Below are positions 10,201-22,125 of a stretch of DNA of 64,000 bases, piece after piece. A model generated the notes under the pieces. The model was given only the letters and a program-made list of their open reading frames with translations, did no database searches and was not told the origin of the DNA. Each line of letters starts with the position of its first letter. The stretch's first letter is position 1. A program made the position numbers and the translations under genes. Source of the DNA: Enoplosus armatus (Eukaryota; Chordata; Actinopteri; Centrarchiformes; Enoplosidae); NCBI RefSeq assembly GCF_043641665.1, contig NC_092189.1, positions 16,398,833-16,462,832 on the forward strand. Reading direction: 5' to 3'.

Positions 10201-13200
10201 ACAGATGTTGAGTGTCATTGTTTCTTGTAAAATAATCGGTGTAATCAGTAACACTGGTGTAGTCACAAGTTTATTATTCGGTGGGAAAACGTGCCCTCTT
10301 TGTGGCATCCCTACTGTTGATGTAGCTAGGACTTTGCAATAATTCAATATTATCTTTTATTGACTATCAGTGGATGAAAGCCGTCCCTTTTCGTATTGTT
10401 TCTAGTTACACATTGTCATCAAGAAAAGATCAGTGTGCTATCAAAAACAAATACAAGCTGTAACAACAGTGAGTTTAGTGGATGAAGAATAGATGGGCCT
10501 CTGATATTTGGTCCGAAGAAGGTTTTCATGCCGTGTGCAACAGGGAAGCTGTTCTGTCCAGACCTCAGTGGGCCTGTTAGCTTGTTTAGATGACTGGTCC
10601 AGTGAAATGACCCAAATTAGGTTGTTAGAAGAATAGCTTTTATGTGCCAAAGTGCCCCCAATGGGGATGCATGAATGAATGCATGCACAGCTTTCAATCT
10701 GGATAGTAGAAAGTTTTCCAATATTTCATCTGGTGTGTTAGATGTGCCAAGGGCTCAATGAGGGCCTCATTTCACTGCTCTGTAACAGCGAAATGTGTGC
10801 AGACAAATATTGCATAAATATCGCATAAAACCATAAATAGCTTTGATTTAGGCGAACCACCATGTCCTGTATCTGATATTTATTTGGAAATATCAAAGGA
10901 TTAACAGAGACTTTGACTATTCTTGCATCATAGCAACTAAGTCTGTTTATTGAAAAATCAACAAAATGTAAAGTAATTATTTATTCAAAAACTAAATGTG
11001 CTCCAGCTACTAGGCCTAAGTTGTCCCATGCAAACATGACAGAAGAGTCAAAGCACAAAACATTTTAATCTCTATTGTTTTTTTTCTTCTTGTCGTAATT
11101 ACAGTTTTGAAAGTTAAATCCCTGTCGATGTTTTATCTATTCTGACTCAAAATTATTTTTCACTAAATTAATTGCTCGACTCAAAGCCCAGTTATGGGAA
11201 TACTCTTAAGCCCTGCCTTTGGAGAGACACTGTCAAGACATGAACAATAAATGATGAAATCCAAATATGGTATGGACAGAAATCATCAAGTAGATACAGC
11301 AACTGGTCCCATTAAAAAAACTAGCTCGCCATAATGTGTCTACGGCTGCTGTAATTGCATATGTTCTATGAATTGTTTTTATATAGAGTATAATGAATGA
11401 GCCAATTACATATTCACTATGAAATTATGACTCTGTAATCAGAAGTAACTGGGAGAGTGTACTGTATGGTTTACATGGGTTGACACAGTAATAAGTCTCA
11501 AATGCTGACAGTGCATCAGCAGCAAAGCACCATGCCCCTCAGAGAGCCATCAAGCAGAAAATGATAATTAATTAATCATGGAGTATGAGGCAAACTCCGC
11601 TCTATTAGCCCTTTGGTAATTCCTTCCCCTCGGCCCCCACGCTAACCATAGAGATCATGCCTTTCCAATAAGGCCTGTTTACTCAACAGCACTTCGGTCA
11701 CTGCACTGACAGCCGGTTGGAAAATGTTCTTGACCTCTAACATTTACATTATTTAGCCACAAAGCTAAACAAAAAGATTTGCCTGTTGCTTGTAGACATA
11801 CAGCAGCTGCTTTTGTCTTGCAACACAACACAGATGGATTGCTTCCTCCCTCCTTCTCTTTCAAACACACACAGTAGAGGATTTGCTTTAGCGGTGATCC
11901 AGACACTTCAACGTCTTTGGTGGTTTGTATTCCATCCTGTTTTCTTTCTATTCTTCCTTCTTCATTGATGAATGTAAACATGTGGTTTACATATGGTGCT
12001 TAGTGATACATTGTTCTGTGTATTGTTCTGCTTCATGACTTGGTTCAAATGCGGTTCACATATTGCGGGCGGCTGTCATGCATTTGGTCCACGTCCAACC
12101 CCTCTCCCAATCGTCAAAGCCAGATTCTGCTGAATCATGTCTCCTTCGTCTCTCAAGACTCTGCTAATTTCATAAGAGTGAAATTGAGATTCAGCACATC
12201 TTGATTCATTGGCCAACTGGTTGCTCTTTCCCTCTAGATTTTGAGCTAAGTGTAAGAGAAATCTTCAGTTGTTAGCACAGGCTGCATCACCGACTGCACA
12301 CTGTTATATTAACTGAAAGAAAAGTTTCTGCTGTTGTATAAGAAACAGCTATTTGCCATTGTATCATTGCTGTTTGTTATTTTAGGATTATGTGATCACT
12401 GAATGATAATAAATTAATGCTAAATACCATATAAGATAAAAGATCAGAGGTCAGATTATGTTTGAGTGGTTCAAGTTAGATATTGTTTGATTATATCAAA
12501 CAGCCCCGAGCCTGTAATCATCACTTCAATGCACAACACATTAGTGTCTGTTTGACAAGAGATAAGCATTGACTCTCATTTCATGATGATTAATGCTTAC
12601 AATTAATGATTAATGATTCCAATTAATCACTGTAATTAACAACTTAATATAAAGTGTAACTGTAGAGCCCAGCCAGTTAAAATCAAAACTTGCTGTTTAA
12701 AAATACATAAATGCCAGAATTTGTATTTTGTTCTCATTAGAAAAGGTTGATATACTGAGATTAAAATGATCCTGCAGGCACGCGAGTCATCACCATACAC
12801 GCAGTCAAGGTAAAGATCCATAAATTGATTTCTAACTATGTAAAATTGACTGTCTGGCACTAGCAGCGTGGCTGTGCACACTGGCTATTACTCATTGGTG
12901 GATTTCGTATGCGCAAGCGTGCCTGTGCAATTACAAAGCAAGCCCATAAATTAGTTACTGAATCTGTCTTAAATCATGAGGGAATGCATCAAATACTATC
13001 TCTCCCCATCCGGACGGGTGTCTCCACTATAACAGGAACTGGAATACTGCAGTTGTGAGTGTGACAACAGATAATCAGCAGCCCCCCGAGGAGAAGGGAA
13101 GATGATTCTTTGGTAGTGGGAGGGAACTGAACTTCAGTGTTTCAGTAAGTGATTTTTCTCTCTGTAGCAGCCTGGAGATATCAGAATTTAAAGCTGTGTT

Positions 13201-15619
13201 TTAACACATTAGACCCATAATATTTTAACTGGTAGATTTTAGTCCTTATTTGCCACACCTGCTTAGATTGTTGTAACAATTTGAAGACAGTGAGAGAAAG
13301 ACTACGTGAGGGTCCAGAGGCCAGGTTATGGGATTCATTTTAAGTCATGCGGAGCCCAAAGCCCAATCAAGACAGGATCTCAGACAACCCTATAAAAGCG
13401 TTAACAGTCAGATTAAAATTTTACCATGGACACAACAGCCTGTGGACACCACTTTTTAAGCTTGTTCTGATCACTCACATGCATATGCTTCATCACATAA
13501 CTTCTTACATAAATGCATGCCCCCATTAAACTGTGAGTGTTTAGGGCAGACATGCTATAATATTTTTGTTCTTGCTTGCCTGAAGTTATTACTACTGGCA
13601 TAAAGTATAAAAGGTATCTAGAGGTTATGCAACTTCTCTTGCATATAAATGTGAACTCATACATTTGTACATGATGTTGGTGGAGCTGATGCCTTTCAGC
13701 ATCTGAAAGACATTATCTCAATTACTGCAAAAGAAGACAGCCGCGTGTGCTTTTATTCCAGCTCAATGTCCCATGAGGACTATGAACATTTTAATTTTGC
13801 TACAAACCATCTCATCCATGCAGGTCTGTATATATCGGTATTTTATAGGCCTGCGGTCTGGCAAGGACAGAGGAATTAGCCTGATCCACATTCATTAACC
13901 TCATTCTCATTCTCCAGAGCAACAGTGCTGTAGAACTATCTGTCACCACAGCACAAAAATGATGAATTGGTAATCAGTTGAGAGCTGTCAAGAAAGCCCC
14001 AGGAATGCAAAATTTATGCACTTGTTTGCCCTTGCATTAACCGTTTGTAATCAAATCACTATTTATCGTTGGTTCAGTCAGACGTGTTTTATGACCCAAT
14101 GTTGTCATGTATAGGCAGGGAGACAACAGTGGCAGTCCTCTTCGGAGGCAACATTGAATTCTGGGCAGAGTTGAGAGGTGGCGGTGTCTATTTCAAATAA
14201 CTAGACCTCCCCCTAAAGCTTATGATGTGTGTTTGTTGTGATTCATTTTTAATCATCCTCCTAAATTATTAATAATTTCCTTAATGAAAACGGAGTGCGT
14301 ACACAGCAAATCAATATGTTTAGCTGCTGTGAAAATATTGAAATAAACCTGCAGGTAAGAAAAAAAATGTTTGAAAATCGCTGTAATTTACAACGCACAA
14401 ATCAAGCAGCTAAGATAAACTGTGCTTATGTGCATCCTGAACACCAATTAAAAGAATGTCAGAGACATCACCGCCGGGGTTTAGTGCCCAACCTGACCAC
14501 TCCACGAGCAAGAGAATCCCGAGGAGGAATCAATACAGTGACAGCTGAGCTCCAGAAAATCCAGACTGTATCCTAATTAGGGGGGTCAGTGTGTACCAAG
14601 AATTTCTCTCACTCACCTAATTGTGCTTTAAAGTTCAGACACAGTGAGTGGTTGGATAGCAGAGTGCTTGGGAGGCCAGCCGATGGGTAGTCTACCAACC
14701 TGTTAATGGCTCGTGTTTTAAAAGTTAATGAGAGCTGGAGTTAAAAGCAGCATTAGCTAAAGGCTAGGTGGAGTTGAGCTATGTGGATTAACTTTTCATT
14801 ACCTCCTCATTAAGTGGGCCTGGGGATTAGAGAGACCCCTGTATGAAATGTAGCATGAAAATATCCAAATGGGCCTGCATACAGGCAGTTTGGAAGTGAG
14901 AAAAGTGGAGGAGTTAAAGTAAGTGATTGAGCTTTTAGCCTCTCCCTTTCCTCACCGTTGAGAATCCCTCTACAGCTAAGTTGACATCAGTTGCTCCCTA
15001 TTAGCCAATGAGAAGGCTTGTAGGAGCAGGCAAGCCTACCTATTCCTGAGGAGGTGACTTTGAAAACTAGATTGGGTCATTAAAAGTAGAATAAGAAGGC
15101 CATTATAATTCTAACACTGAAGTTGCCATTTATTTGCATTGTGAAGTCCCTGGTGTAGTAGCTAAATGTCACTTGCCAACTTTAATGAGAGTAAAGTTAG
15201 GGAGTGTGGCCAGAACTGATTAGAGTGTTTTCTACAGCAACTCCTCATCCAATGCTGTGTCCAAAGGAATCATCAACATTTCACACTGAGAGACTACTGG
15301 ACAATCAGGTCCAGACCTCCCCACCCCCTCCACAGCTATCACTACAACTTAATTACCCTCAATGAGGAAATAGAAGGCCACTGATCTTCAAACTTGCTGT
15401 AAGTGATTTGTAATGCGGTGTGCCTATGGGATGTGCTATTAGAAGTGGTGTGTGAGCATCTGTCTGTGTATGTGTGTGTGGTGTCATGCTGTATTTCAAA
15501 GGTTCATTTAAATGATGTTACAGAGAAAAATGCATGTTCATATCAACATTTTACTAACCTGCATTCAAGGAAAATGTTAGCACCAACCTGTAACATTTTC
15601 AGTTGTTGTTAGGGCAGAA
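10201..15619. other. Long non-coding stretch
   Basis: No supported gene. The region holds AT-rich unique DNA with several TAATTA-rich patches, the densest at 12584-12640. Scattered conserved-looking stretches near 14290-15060 could be non-coding regulatory DNA. The ORF at 14295-14576 has no domain and no codon bias. Confidence 0.5.
12584..12640. promoter_or_regulatory. Cluster of TAAT/ATTA homeodomain-type sites
   Basis: Within fewer than 60 bases, ATTAAT, AATTAATGATTAATGATT, AATTAATCA and TAATTAA occur in close succession. Such density suits binding by homeodomain proteins, but AT-rich fish DNA produces these motifs by chance, so the call rests only on clustering. Confidence 0.2.
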
Positions 15620-15627
15620 CCTTCTGG

Positions 15628-16112
15628 TAGAGGTCTTCTCCGGTCCACTTGGTTCTGAGGAACCCAACTCGGACTGGGTCCAAAGTATACTCAAAAGTTA
15701 GATTCACATATATTAACTTCTGTTGCCCAGTTGGCTACAGAATGTTTTTTTCTTGGTTCATATGAATTTTCTTTGAAACATGAACAAATTAATTTTGGAA
15801 TTAGTTTCTATGACTTTTTGACACATTTGTTCTTAAGACATGATTTTTGCCCCCCACTGTGGCTGTTTGTTAGTTGATAGCACATCGTGCTGCTGTTGGT
15901 GTTCTCTCTCTATCAGGGTCTGTTCAGGTCAACTGGTCAGCTTTTGGATCGGGTCTATTTATCCTCAGGTGTATTTGACTTGGGTTTGACTCAGCTCGGG
16001 TCCCCTTCGAATTGGGTCTCTCTTTTGTAAAAATGAATACAAGCACATCAGATTCAGGTTTTTCAATTCCAGTTTGGATTGGGTCAGCATTTCGGACACG
16101 CGAAGACCTCTA
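15628..16112 (+). mobile_element. Non-autonomous hAT-type MITE with TIRs and 8-bp TSD
   Basis: The element begins TAGAGGTCTTC at 15628 and ends with the exact inverse, GAAGACCTCTA, at 16112. The terminal inverted repeats are at least 11 bp and extend weakly inward through GGTCC and GTCCG. The flanks CCTTCTGG (15620-15627) and CCATATGG (16113-16120) agree at 6 of 8 positions, consistent with a decayed 8-bp target-site duplication as made by hAT transposases. The interior, about 485 bp, contains repeated GGGTC or ACCC-like motifs and no transposase frame. I recall similar TAGAGGTCTTCGCGGGTCC elements in percomorph genomes. It would depend on an enzyme supplied from elsewhere. Confidence 0.8.
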
Positions 16113-16120
16113 CCATATGG

Positions 16121-18253
16121 TCAAATGTATAATTTTCTGTTTTTGGAAAATCCACGCTCAACATGAAAATGAGGCAGCTTAAGAGTAGGCAGTGCTTCTG
16201 GAGGTAGGCTAGTCATTTCTTCTGGTCCCAGTCTGTGTGCTAAGTTTGGCCTAACATTTGAACTACATTTATATGAAACGCATAGAAATGTGTTTATTGA
16301 TCTTCTTGTCCAACTGTGTGGCTGCAAATAAATGAATATTGGATGAAGTAATGTTGGAGTATTCCTTAAAGCAAAAATCACCAGGTAATTGTTTGGCTCT
16401 ACCGCTTTTTCAATCTCCAGTATGCAGCAAAGAGCCATTAAAGATAAAATGATTGTGTTGCATGGACCTTACATGGTAATATAGACTCACCACTGAATAA
16501 CTTTATATAAAATAACATTTCTTGAATTATAAAAGCAAATTGTAACTGGCTGTTGCTCCACCATTTCTGTAAGAAACGGATGTGACCAGCTAAGAACAAT
16601 CAACACCTCTAACAATATATTAAAAGTAACCATGTTCAACGCCTGCACGATTCCACATTCAATCGCTTGGAGTTTTCTTGTCCATTTGTGTGACCTGTAA
16701 GGGAAAAAAAAAGAATAGGAAAACGTGTGAAAACAACCCTGAGAGGTGTGAATATAATCTGAATTAATGAGGCCATATCATATGAGAGGAACAGTCTGGA
16801 GTGACTGCGGGTGAATTCACATCATTTGGATAATTAAAGCAACTTACTTTGACATTTACCACACGTTTGTGAGAGTCACATTAACGATAGCTGACACTAA
16901 GGCTGGCCTCTGTGATTGTGTTTATGATCAAATGATTGTCCTAGTTTATTTCTGCTCTGATATTGTAATTCTGGTATTGACTGAAAAGGGAGAGAAACCA
17001 ATGACAGGAAAAACATTTCCACCACCCATCATACCATTATGTTCATTATATCATTATCCTTGATGTTTATCCTGTGGTAATTAGATGTTAGGTATAGTCA
17101 GGCATGATATTCTTTCACCTCCTCTCTCATTGCCATCCATTTAACTGCATAGCAAAAAGGAGTAGTTTTTTAAAGATGCTGCTAATGCTGGCCCCTGATA
17201 AGTTCCCCTTACCACTCGCTCATTGGGAAAGCACACATTTACTGTGACACCATTTCAATGGCTGATTTCCCTTGCTGGCCAATTAAGGAGCAGCACAAAG
17301 GAAGTTAGTTGTAGTCACACTCCTGTTTTGTTTCCCGTAGTGGAATGAAATGAATCACTCACAAGCCCAGGAAACAAAATGACAAAACAGTCCATTTCTG
17401 TGACATTGTGAATCCAACAACTATAAAATAGTATTGCATACCATGACATTTCAGAGTAACATTAGAGGTAAATGCTCTGATAGGTGAAAAAGACAGATTG
17501 ATGATGGAAGACAGGTTTTCAAATACCCAGAAGAGAAACCAAATGCATAATTTCTGCGTGCTAGTGAGGGTGACTCATGCAAAAGCTGACAAGGGGGTCT
17601 GATAGTTAATATTCCAAACTGTGAATGCCAATTATCGATCTTTATGCATGTGGGTATTTATCATGCATTGTAAACCCCAGGGTAATTAAATGCAAGTGCT
17701 ATGCTTATGATAGCTTTCATCAGTTTCTTTGCCAGAGCGGTCAATCATTCTATTAGAGGCCTTGCAGGAACTCTGTATGCTACAAGGCCAGTGGCAATGC
17801 ACTGCCTCAGGCTAGCAGAACTAATTAGTAGGTTGCCCAGTGGAATTCTATCACCACCATGTCCAATCCACACAGCCCATTTCTGCTTTTCGGCCCAATT
17901 TTCATCTTAATTTCAACATGCTGTATGTCTCTGTTTCTCTTAATTCCCCCACCTCCCTCTCCAGGGCCATCCATCACATTTACTTGATATGTAGACTGAA
18001 AAATGTGATACCACTTTACAATTCAACAGGGAGCATTAGAAGTGAAGTTTGTGAATTCATATTATTCTCACATGGCTTGCTGGATATGACAGAAATGTTC
18101 ATTTCTACCATTGTAAGGATCACTTTAAAAGTTCCCTTCTACCATCAGAAATACCTTTTAGGCTATTTTTCCTGCTTGCATAAATCCCAATTCAGGAAAG
18201 CAAATATCTGTCTCTCTATCATGTCATGTCATGTCTTCTTTTTGCATATTTTT
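16121..18253. other. Non-coding DNA, possible regulatory patches
   Basis: No gene supported. The stretch 17590-17850 contains TTATGCAT, TCAATCA, GGTAATTAAATG and AACTAATTAG, so it may be conserved non-coding sequence. ORFs at 16121-16438 and 17840-18256 lack domains and look like chance. Confidence 0.45.
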
Positions 18254-18595
18254 TAACTAGGACAATTGTTATTACGATTATTTTCACAATCAGTTAATGT
18301 GTTGATTTTTTTGCTTGATCAGTCGGTTTTTCAGTCTATTAAATGTCAAATAGTGAAAAATTCCCAACACCATTCCTCAGATCCCAGAGTGAAATCTTCA
18401 AATAGCTTGTTTTGTTCAACCAAGAGTCCAAAAAAACCCAAAATTCAATTTACAATTCTACAAAACCAAAGAAAAACTGCAAATTCTCACACGAGAAGAA
18501 TGCTTGACCTTTGCTCTTGATAAAATAAATATATAAACAAACAATCATTCTATTATCAAAATAGTGAAATTGAATGATAATCATTTCAGCTCTAG
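18254..18595 (+). repeat. MITE relic, copy 2 of 3 (most complete)
   Basis: It starts near AACTAGGACAATTGTTATTACGATTATTTTCAC and ends GATAATCATTTCAGCTCTAG, so the termini are inversely related in the way expected for CAACTAACGATT / AATCGTTGCAGCTC elements. Internal landmarks shared with the family are a CAGTCTATTAAATGTCAAA block, GTCCAAAAAAACCCAAA, AAATTCTCACA and TATTATCAAAATAG. No transposase frame is present. An ORF at 18266-18520 lies wholly inside the repeat and is not a gene. Confidence 0.65.
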
Positions 18596-20514
18596 TTTTT
18601 CATACCCCATCTCTATTACGTTATCAGACAATCTAAACCAACAGAGGCAGTAAGAAATATAATCAAATGCAAACTTGAGACCAAAGGTTTTGAAAAACCA
18701 CTCTCTACAGTAAGGCATTAAAATTCAATAAATGGTAAAATTAAGGACTTGGAGATAGGTTAATATGTTTCCTCAGTCTACACTGTAGTAGAACCCCTAG
18801 ACACAGTTTCTATGAGGATGATATTATTAATTAGAATATTTATTAAGAATTTTGTCCAGGGGTGAACATATTCTGATTCAGCGGAGCATGTCCGTCATTT
18901 AAACAATTAAACACAAGAAGAAATGCTATCAATAATATCAATAATATTAGCACTATTATGTCAGTTATATACACCAGGGCCACTAGAGCTAAAGCTATAT
19001 TTATCCACTTAAGTGCAAATTAAATTACATTGACAGCGTTTTTTGAGAGAAACTATAATCTTACAACATATCAAGTGTCTGTTAGTGGAATAGATGTCAT
19101 GTTTTATATTAGACCATACCAACTCCATGAAATTCTGAATGTATTTTGGTTACTGTCACTACTTCTTCTCTCATTTAAATGGCTTTATACTAGCCATTAG
19201 AGATGGCCAACACGTGTAAACAGATGCCCTCCCATTTTTCCATCACACACTCTCTCAGAAACGGGCACATAAACAGCCATACACCTGCACGCGCGTATCT
19301 TGATCAATGTTTGATCCACCCCCATACCAGGGCCCAGCCATCCTTCAACTGTACATGATGAATTACTATCTCAGCTAGTCACACGTAAACTTAAAAACAT
19401 TCAACGGAGTGCTGGTAGTACAATAATTACACCCAAGGGTTCATTCAAGTACCACTTTTTATTTCATATATGAATCACTGCATTCCGCACCTCAAGTTGT
19501 ATCATGTTATTGTTGTATTGTGCTATGTTACTATTGCTTTATTGCGTGGATGCTTATGCTCCAAGTCCCCCATCTATTAGAGGCAACACAATACTTGTTT
19601 GCCTTTGATTTGAAAGACATGCGGACATAAAAACAGACTGACAGATGTAGCAGCAGACAGACATAAGGACACATAGACCAAATCAGACAGAACACTGAAA
19701 GTGAAAAGAAAAAGGGAAGGATGAAAAAAAGCTAGATTTAGACTGTATGACATGAGTTGTTTCTGTCAGTGTCAGGACTACAGGCGTCCTCAGGGGTTTG
19801 GGGATGGTTCTATACACTGCCAAAGATGGATAATTGGTTATTTTGAGTAATTTTTTGAACAAAGCTCAGCTGCTGCAGCTCAACCTCAAGTAAACAACAC
19901 ACCTTGGGAATAGCCTCTGTTCAGCCGTCTCGTGTCTCTAGATTCCTGTCTGGATGCATGTTTTTGTCTGCCAGATGTAAAGAATAGGCCTAACCCTTTT
20001 AGCTCAGATGGAGCTATTTTGATTTCCTCTGATCTACACATCTTCACCAGTAGAAAAGTAGATTAGTTGTACAACAATTAAGTGCGTTTCATTACGTAGG
20101 CGAGCAGTTTTTGTATTGTGGTGATGGTGAAACCACATCAATTCACTTATATCAACAACAATATAAAGAAATCGTACTGTAGATGATTACAATTCTCAAA
20201 ATAAACATTGAATTTAGCATTTGCCACAATGGTAGTTCACATTTTGTATATTAAAGTAATGCACCAGTACAGTGCCTCTTTTGCACGTTATTGCAGTCTG
20301 TTTCCAAAAAGTCAGCATTCCAGAAATTTTGTATATAAAAAGCGAGGCTTTCGTTTGACATTTTTAGATAATGTTTAGCTTTTTTTCCCCCTGCCCAGGT
20401 TATTCTCTCTGAATGGCTTTCATAGACACAATGCTTAGAATCGACCGTCACAGAGGACCACAAACATCTTCAAGATAAAAGATGAAAGTCTAAAATATTT
20501 CTGTACTTTTATTT
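18596..20514. other. Non-coding AT-rich DNA
   Basis: No supported gene or repeat. Short AATAATATCAATAATATTA-type runs occur near 18930-18950. Confidence 0.5.
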
Positions 20515-20688
20515 TTCACTTAAATATTGTAAATGTGTATATTTTTTATTTTATATTTCGTATTTTTATATTTTGTACATACTTTTAGTTCTAAATTTTT
20601 GCTACTTTCTACTCTTGAATGGGAGCACCAGTACTGTACAATTTCCCCCCGAGGATCAATAAAGTAATTCTGATTCTGATTCTGATTA
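20515..20688 (+). mobile_element. 5'-truncated Rex1-type LINE (3' UTR only)
   Basis: This stretch aligns closely by eye to the 3' UTR of the full-length element (about 40028-40200). Shared landmarks are CACTTAAATA-TGTAAATGTGTATATTTT, TACTTTCTACTCTTGAATGG, GAGCACC-GTACTGTACAATT, TCCCCCCG-GGATCAATAAAGTA and the tail (TTCTGA)n. No coding sequence remains. It carries a single copy of the TAAATACTGTAAATGTG unit, whereas the full-length element has two. Severe 5' truncation is the usual product of target-primed reverse transcription. Confidence 0.88.
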
Positions 20689-21719
20689 ATTAATAAATAA
20701 AGTGGAATTGATGAAAGTGTTAAAGACAACTCAGACTTACAGGAGCAGGCCAGGAGGATATAGCAATTATCCTCACATACAAACAGACTCCCTCTGGTAT
20801 CTCCATACTGCATAAGAAACAGGATTCCACATGAACATCTGTTAGCACAGCTGGTTTCATCATCTAGATCTTTGTATGATATTATCCACAGTGGATGCGG
20901 GTCTGAAGGGTTGCATTGTTCTCTGGTATTGGCCTTGGCAAAGTTTCCTTCCTGTGAAGCCATTATCTCAAGTAATTACTAACTAGCTGTGACTGTGTTC
21001 TTAACAGTGATCTCTTTATTACCTTGATGATTAACTGTGCGTAGTGGCAAATACACCAATCATGTGATAATAAAACAGCTTCAAAGACAGGCGTCTGGAC
21101 ATGAGGCACATTTGGTTTACCTTACTGAAGATTTCGGAGTTAGGCTCATTTATGACTCTTGATGCTTTACTAGATCGCCGTAATGCATTACATTAAACAC
21201 ATTTTTAGGCACATTTAGATCCTTTAATTGTTAGTATTTTGTCCTACTCTACACTATTTAAGAAAATTGCAGCTTGGTATAAACATTACAAAAATTTCAG
21301 TGGTTTAATGCTGCAAGTATCAACGTTTTAGTCTGTAATGTATTATATGGAAGAAATGTAACATCATCAATTCCTCATGCTTACTGATATTAGGGCCAAT
21401 TATGCTCTTCTAAAATTAAAATCTTGTTACACACTAGCTCTATTGGGTTTATTGCAGTGTGAAATTCATCCTATTGTTGGAATTCAACATAATTGATTGG
21501 ATAGATGTGACAGGCAAAAGACCAAAATGTCATCAAAGGCAAGATAACTTTACACGTACTGTTCATTTAAAAGAAAGCGTCAGTAAAACCTTTTAAAGTC
21601 TAGTTGAGATGCAGTGTAGCTGCATCAAAACACATTCACAAGTATGCAGAGCCAGGAAAACAAATGCTTAGCATTTAAAAAAAAAGAGAAAAGAAATCAA
21701 TTCTTCTGTAATATTCCGA
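20689..21719. other. Non-coding DNA
   Basis: Nothing recognised. The minus-strand ORF spanning 20520-20963 runs through the LINE tail and is not a gene. Confidence 0.5.
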
Positions 21720-22125
21720 CATTCATCCATTCAATTTGTAGCTGCTTATCCGTGTTAGGGTCACTGTGGCAACACTGCGAGCAGAGCAGCCAGGCATATT
21801 TTTTCACTGCAAACTCTCACTGTGTGAACCCCAAGTGTGCTGTGCCTGGAGCACCTCCAAAGGGAGGCATCCAGGGGAAACCTACCATGTGCCTGAACCA
21901 CTTCTCATTCTGGCTCCTGTTTCAGCTCAATACTAAAGCCCTTCTGACTCGTTAAAGTCCTCACCTTATTATGCAGACTGAGGCCAGCCACCCTGTGGAG
22001 GAACATCATGTTCTCCATTTGTAGCCACAATCTATTTATTTAGGTCTCAAACCAAAACCCCTGACTGGAGGTGAGGTTCAGAGTTCAGTGAAAGATTGAC
22101 CAGTTAATCAAGAGCATCGCTCTGT
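21720..22125 (-). mobile_element. Decayed non-LTR retrotransposon 3' end, minus strand
   Basis: Read on the minus strand, the order of fragments fits the C-terminal part of a common fish LINE: a segment from 22120 to 21960 matching the region before GLSLRDR, then the WFGHLVRMP-like part near 21900, and PPFGGAPGTA near 21845-21865, corresponding to the LPLEVFQARPTG region. The 3' tail is the antisense of CATCCATTCAATTTGTAGCTGCTTATCCGTGTTAGGGTC at 21722-21762, a well-known fish repeat terminus. It contains stops and deletions. I do not assign the clade (RTE, Tx1 or R4 group are possible). Confidence 0.6.

Noticed and set aside
17840..18256. 138-codon plus-strand ORF
   Set aside because: AT-rich, domain-free and abutting a MITE relic.
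20520..20963. 147-codon minus-strand ORF
   Set aside because: A quarter or more is the antisense of the LINE 3' UTR and tail.
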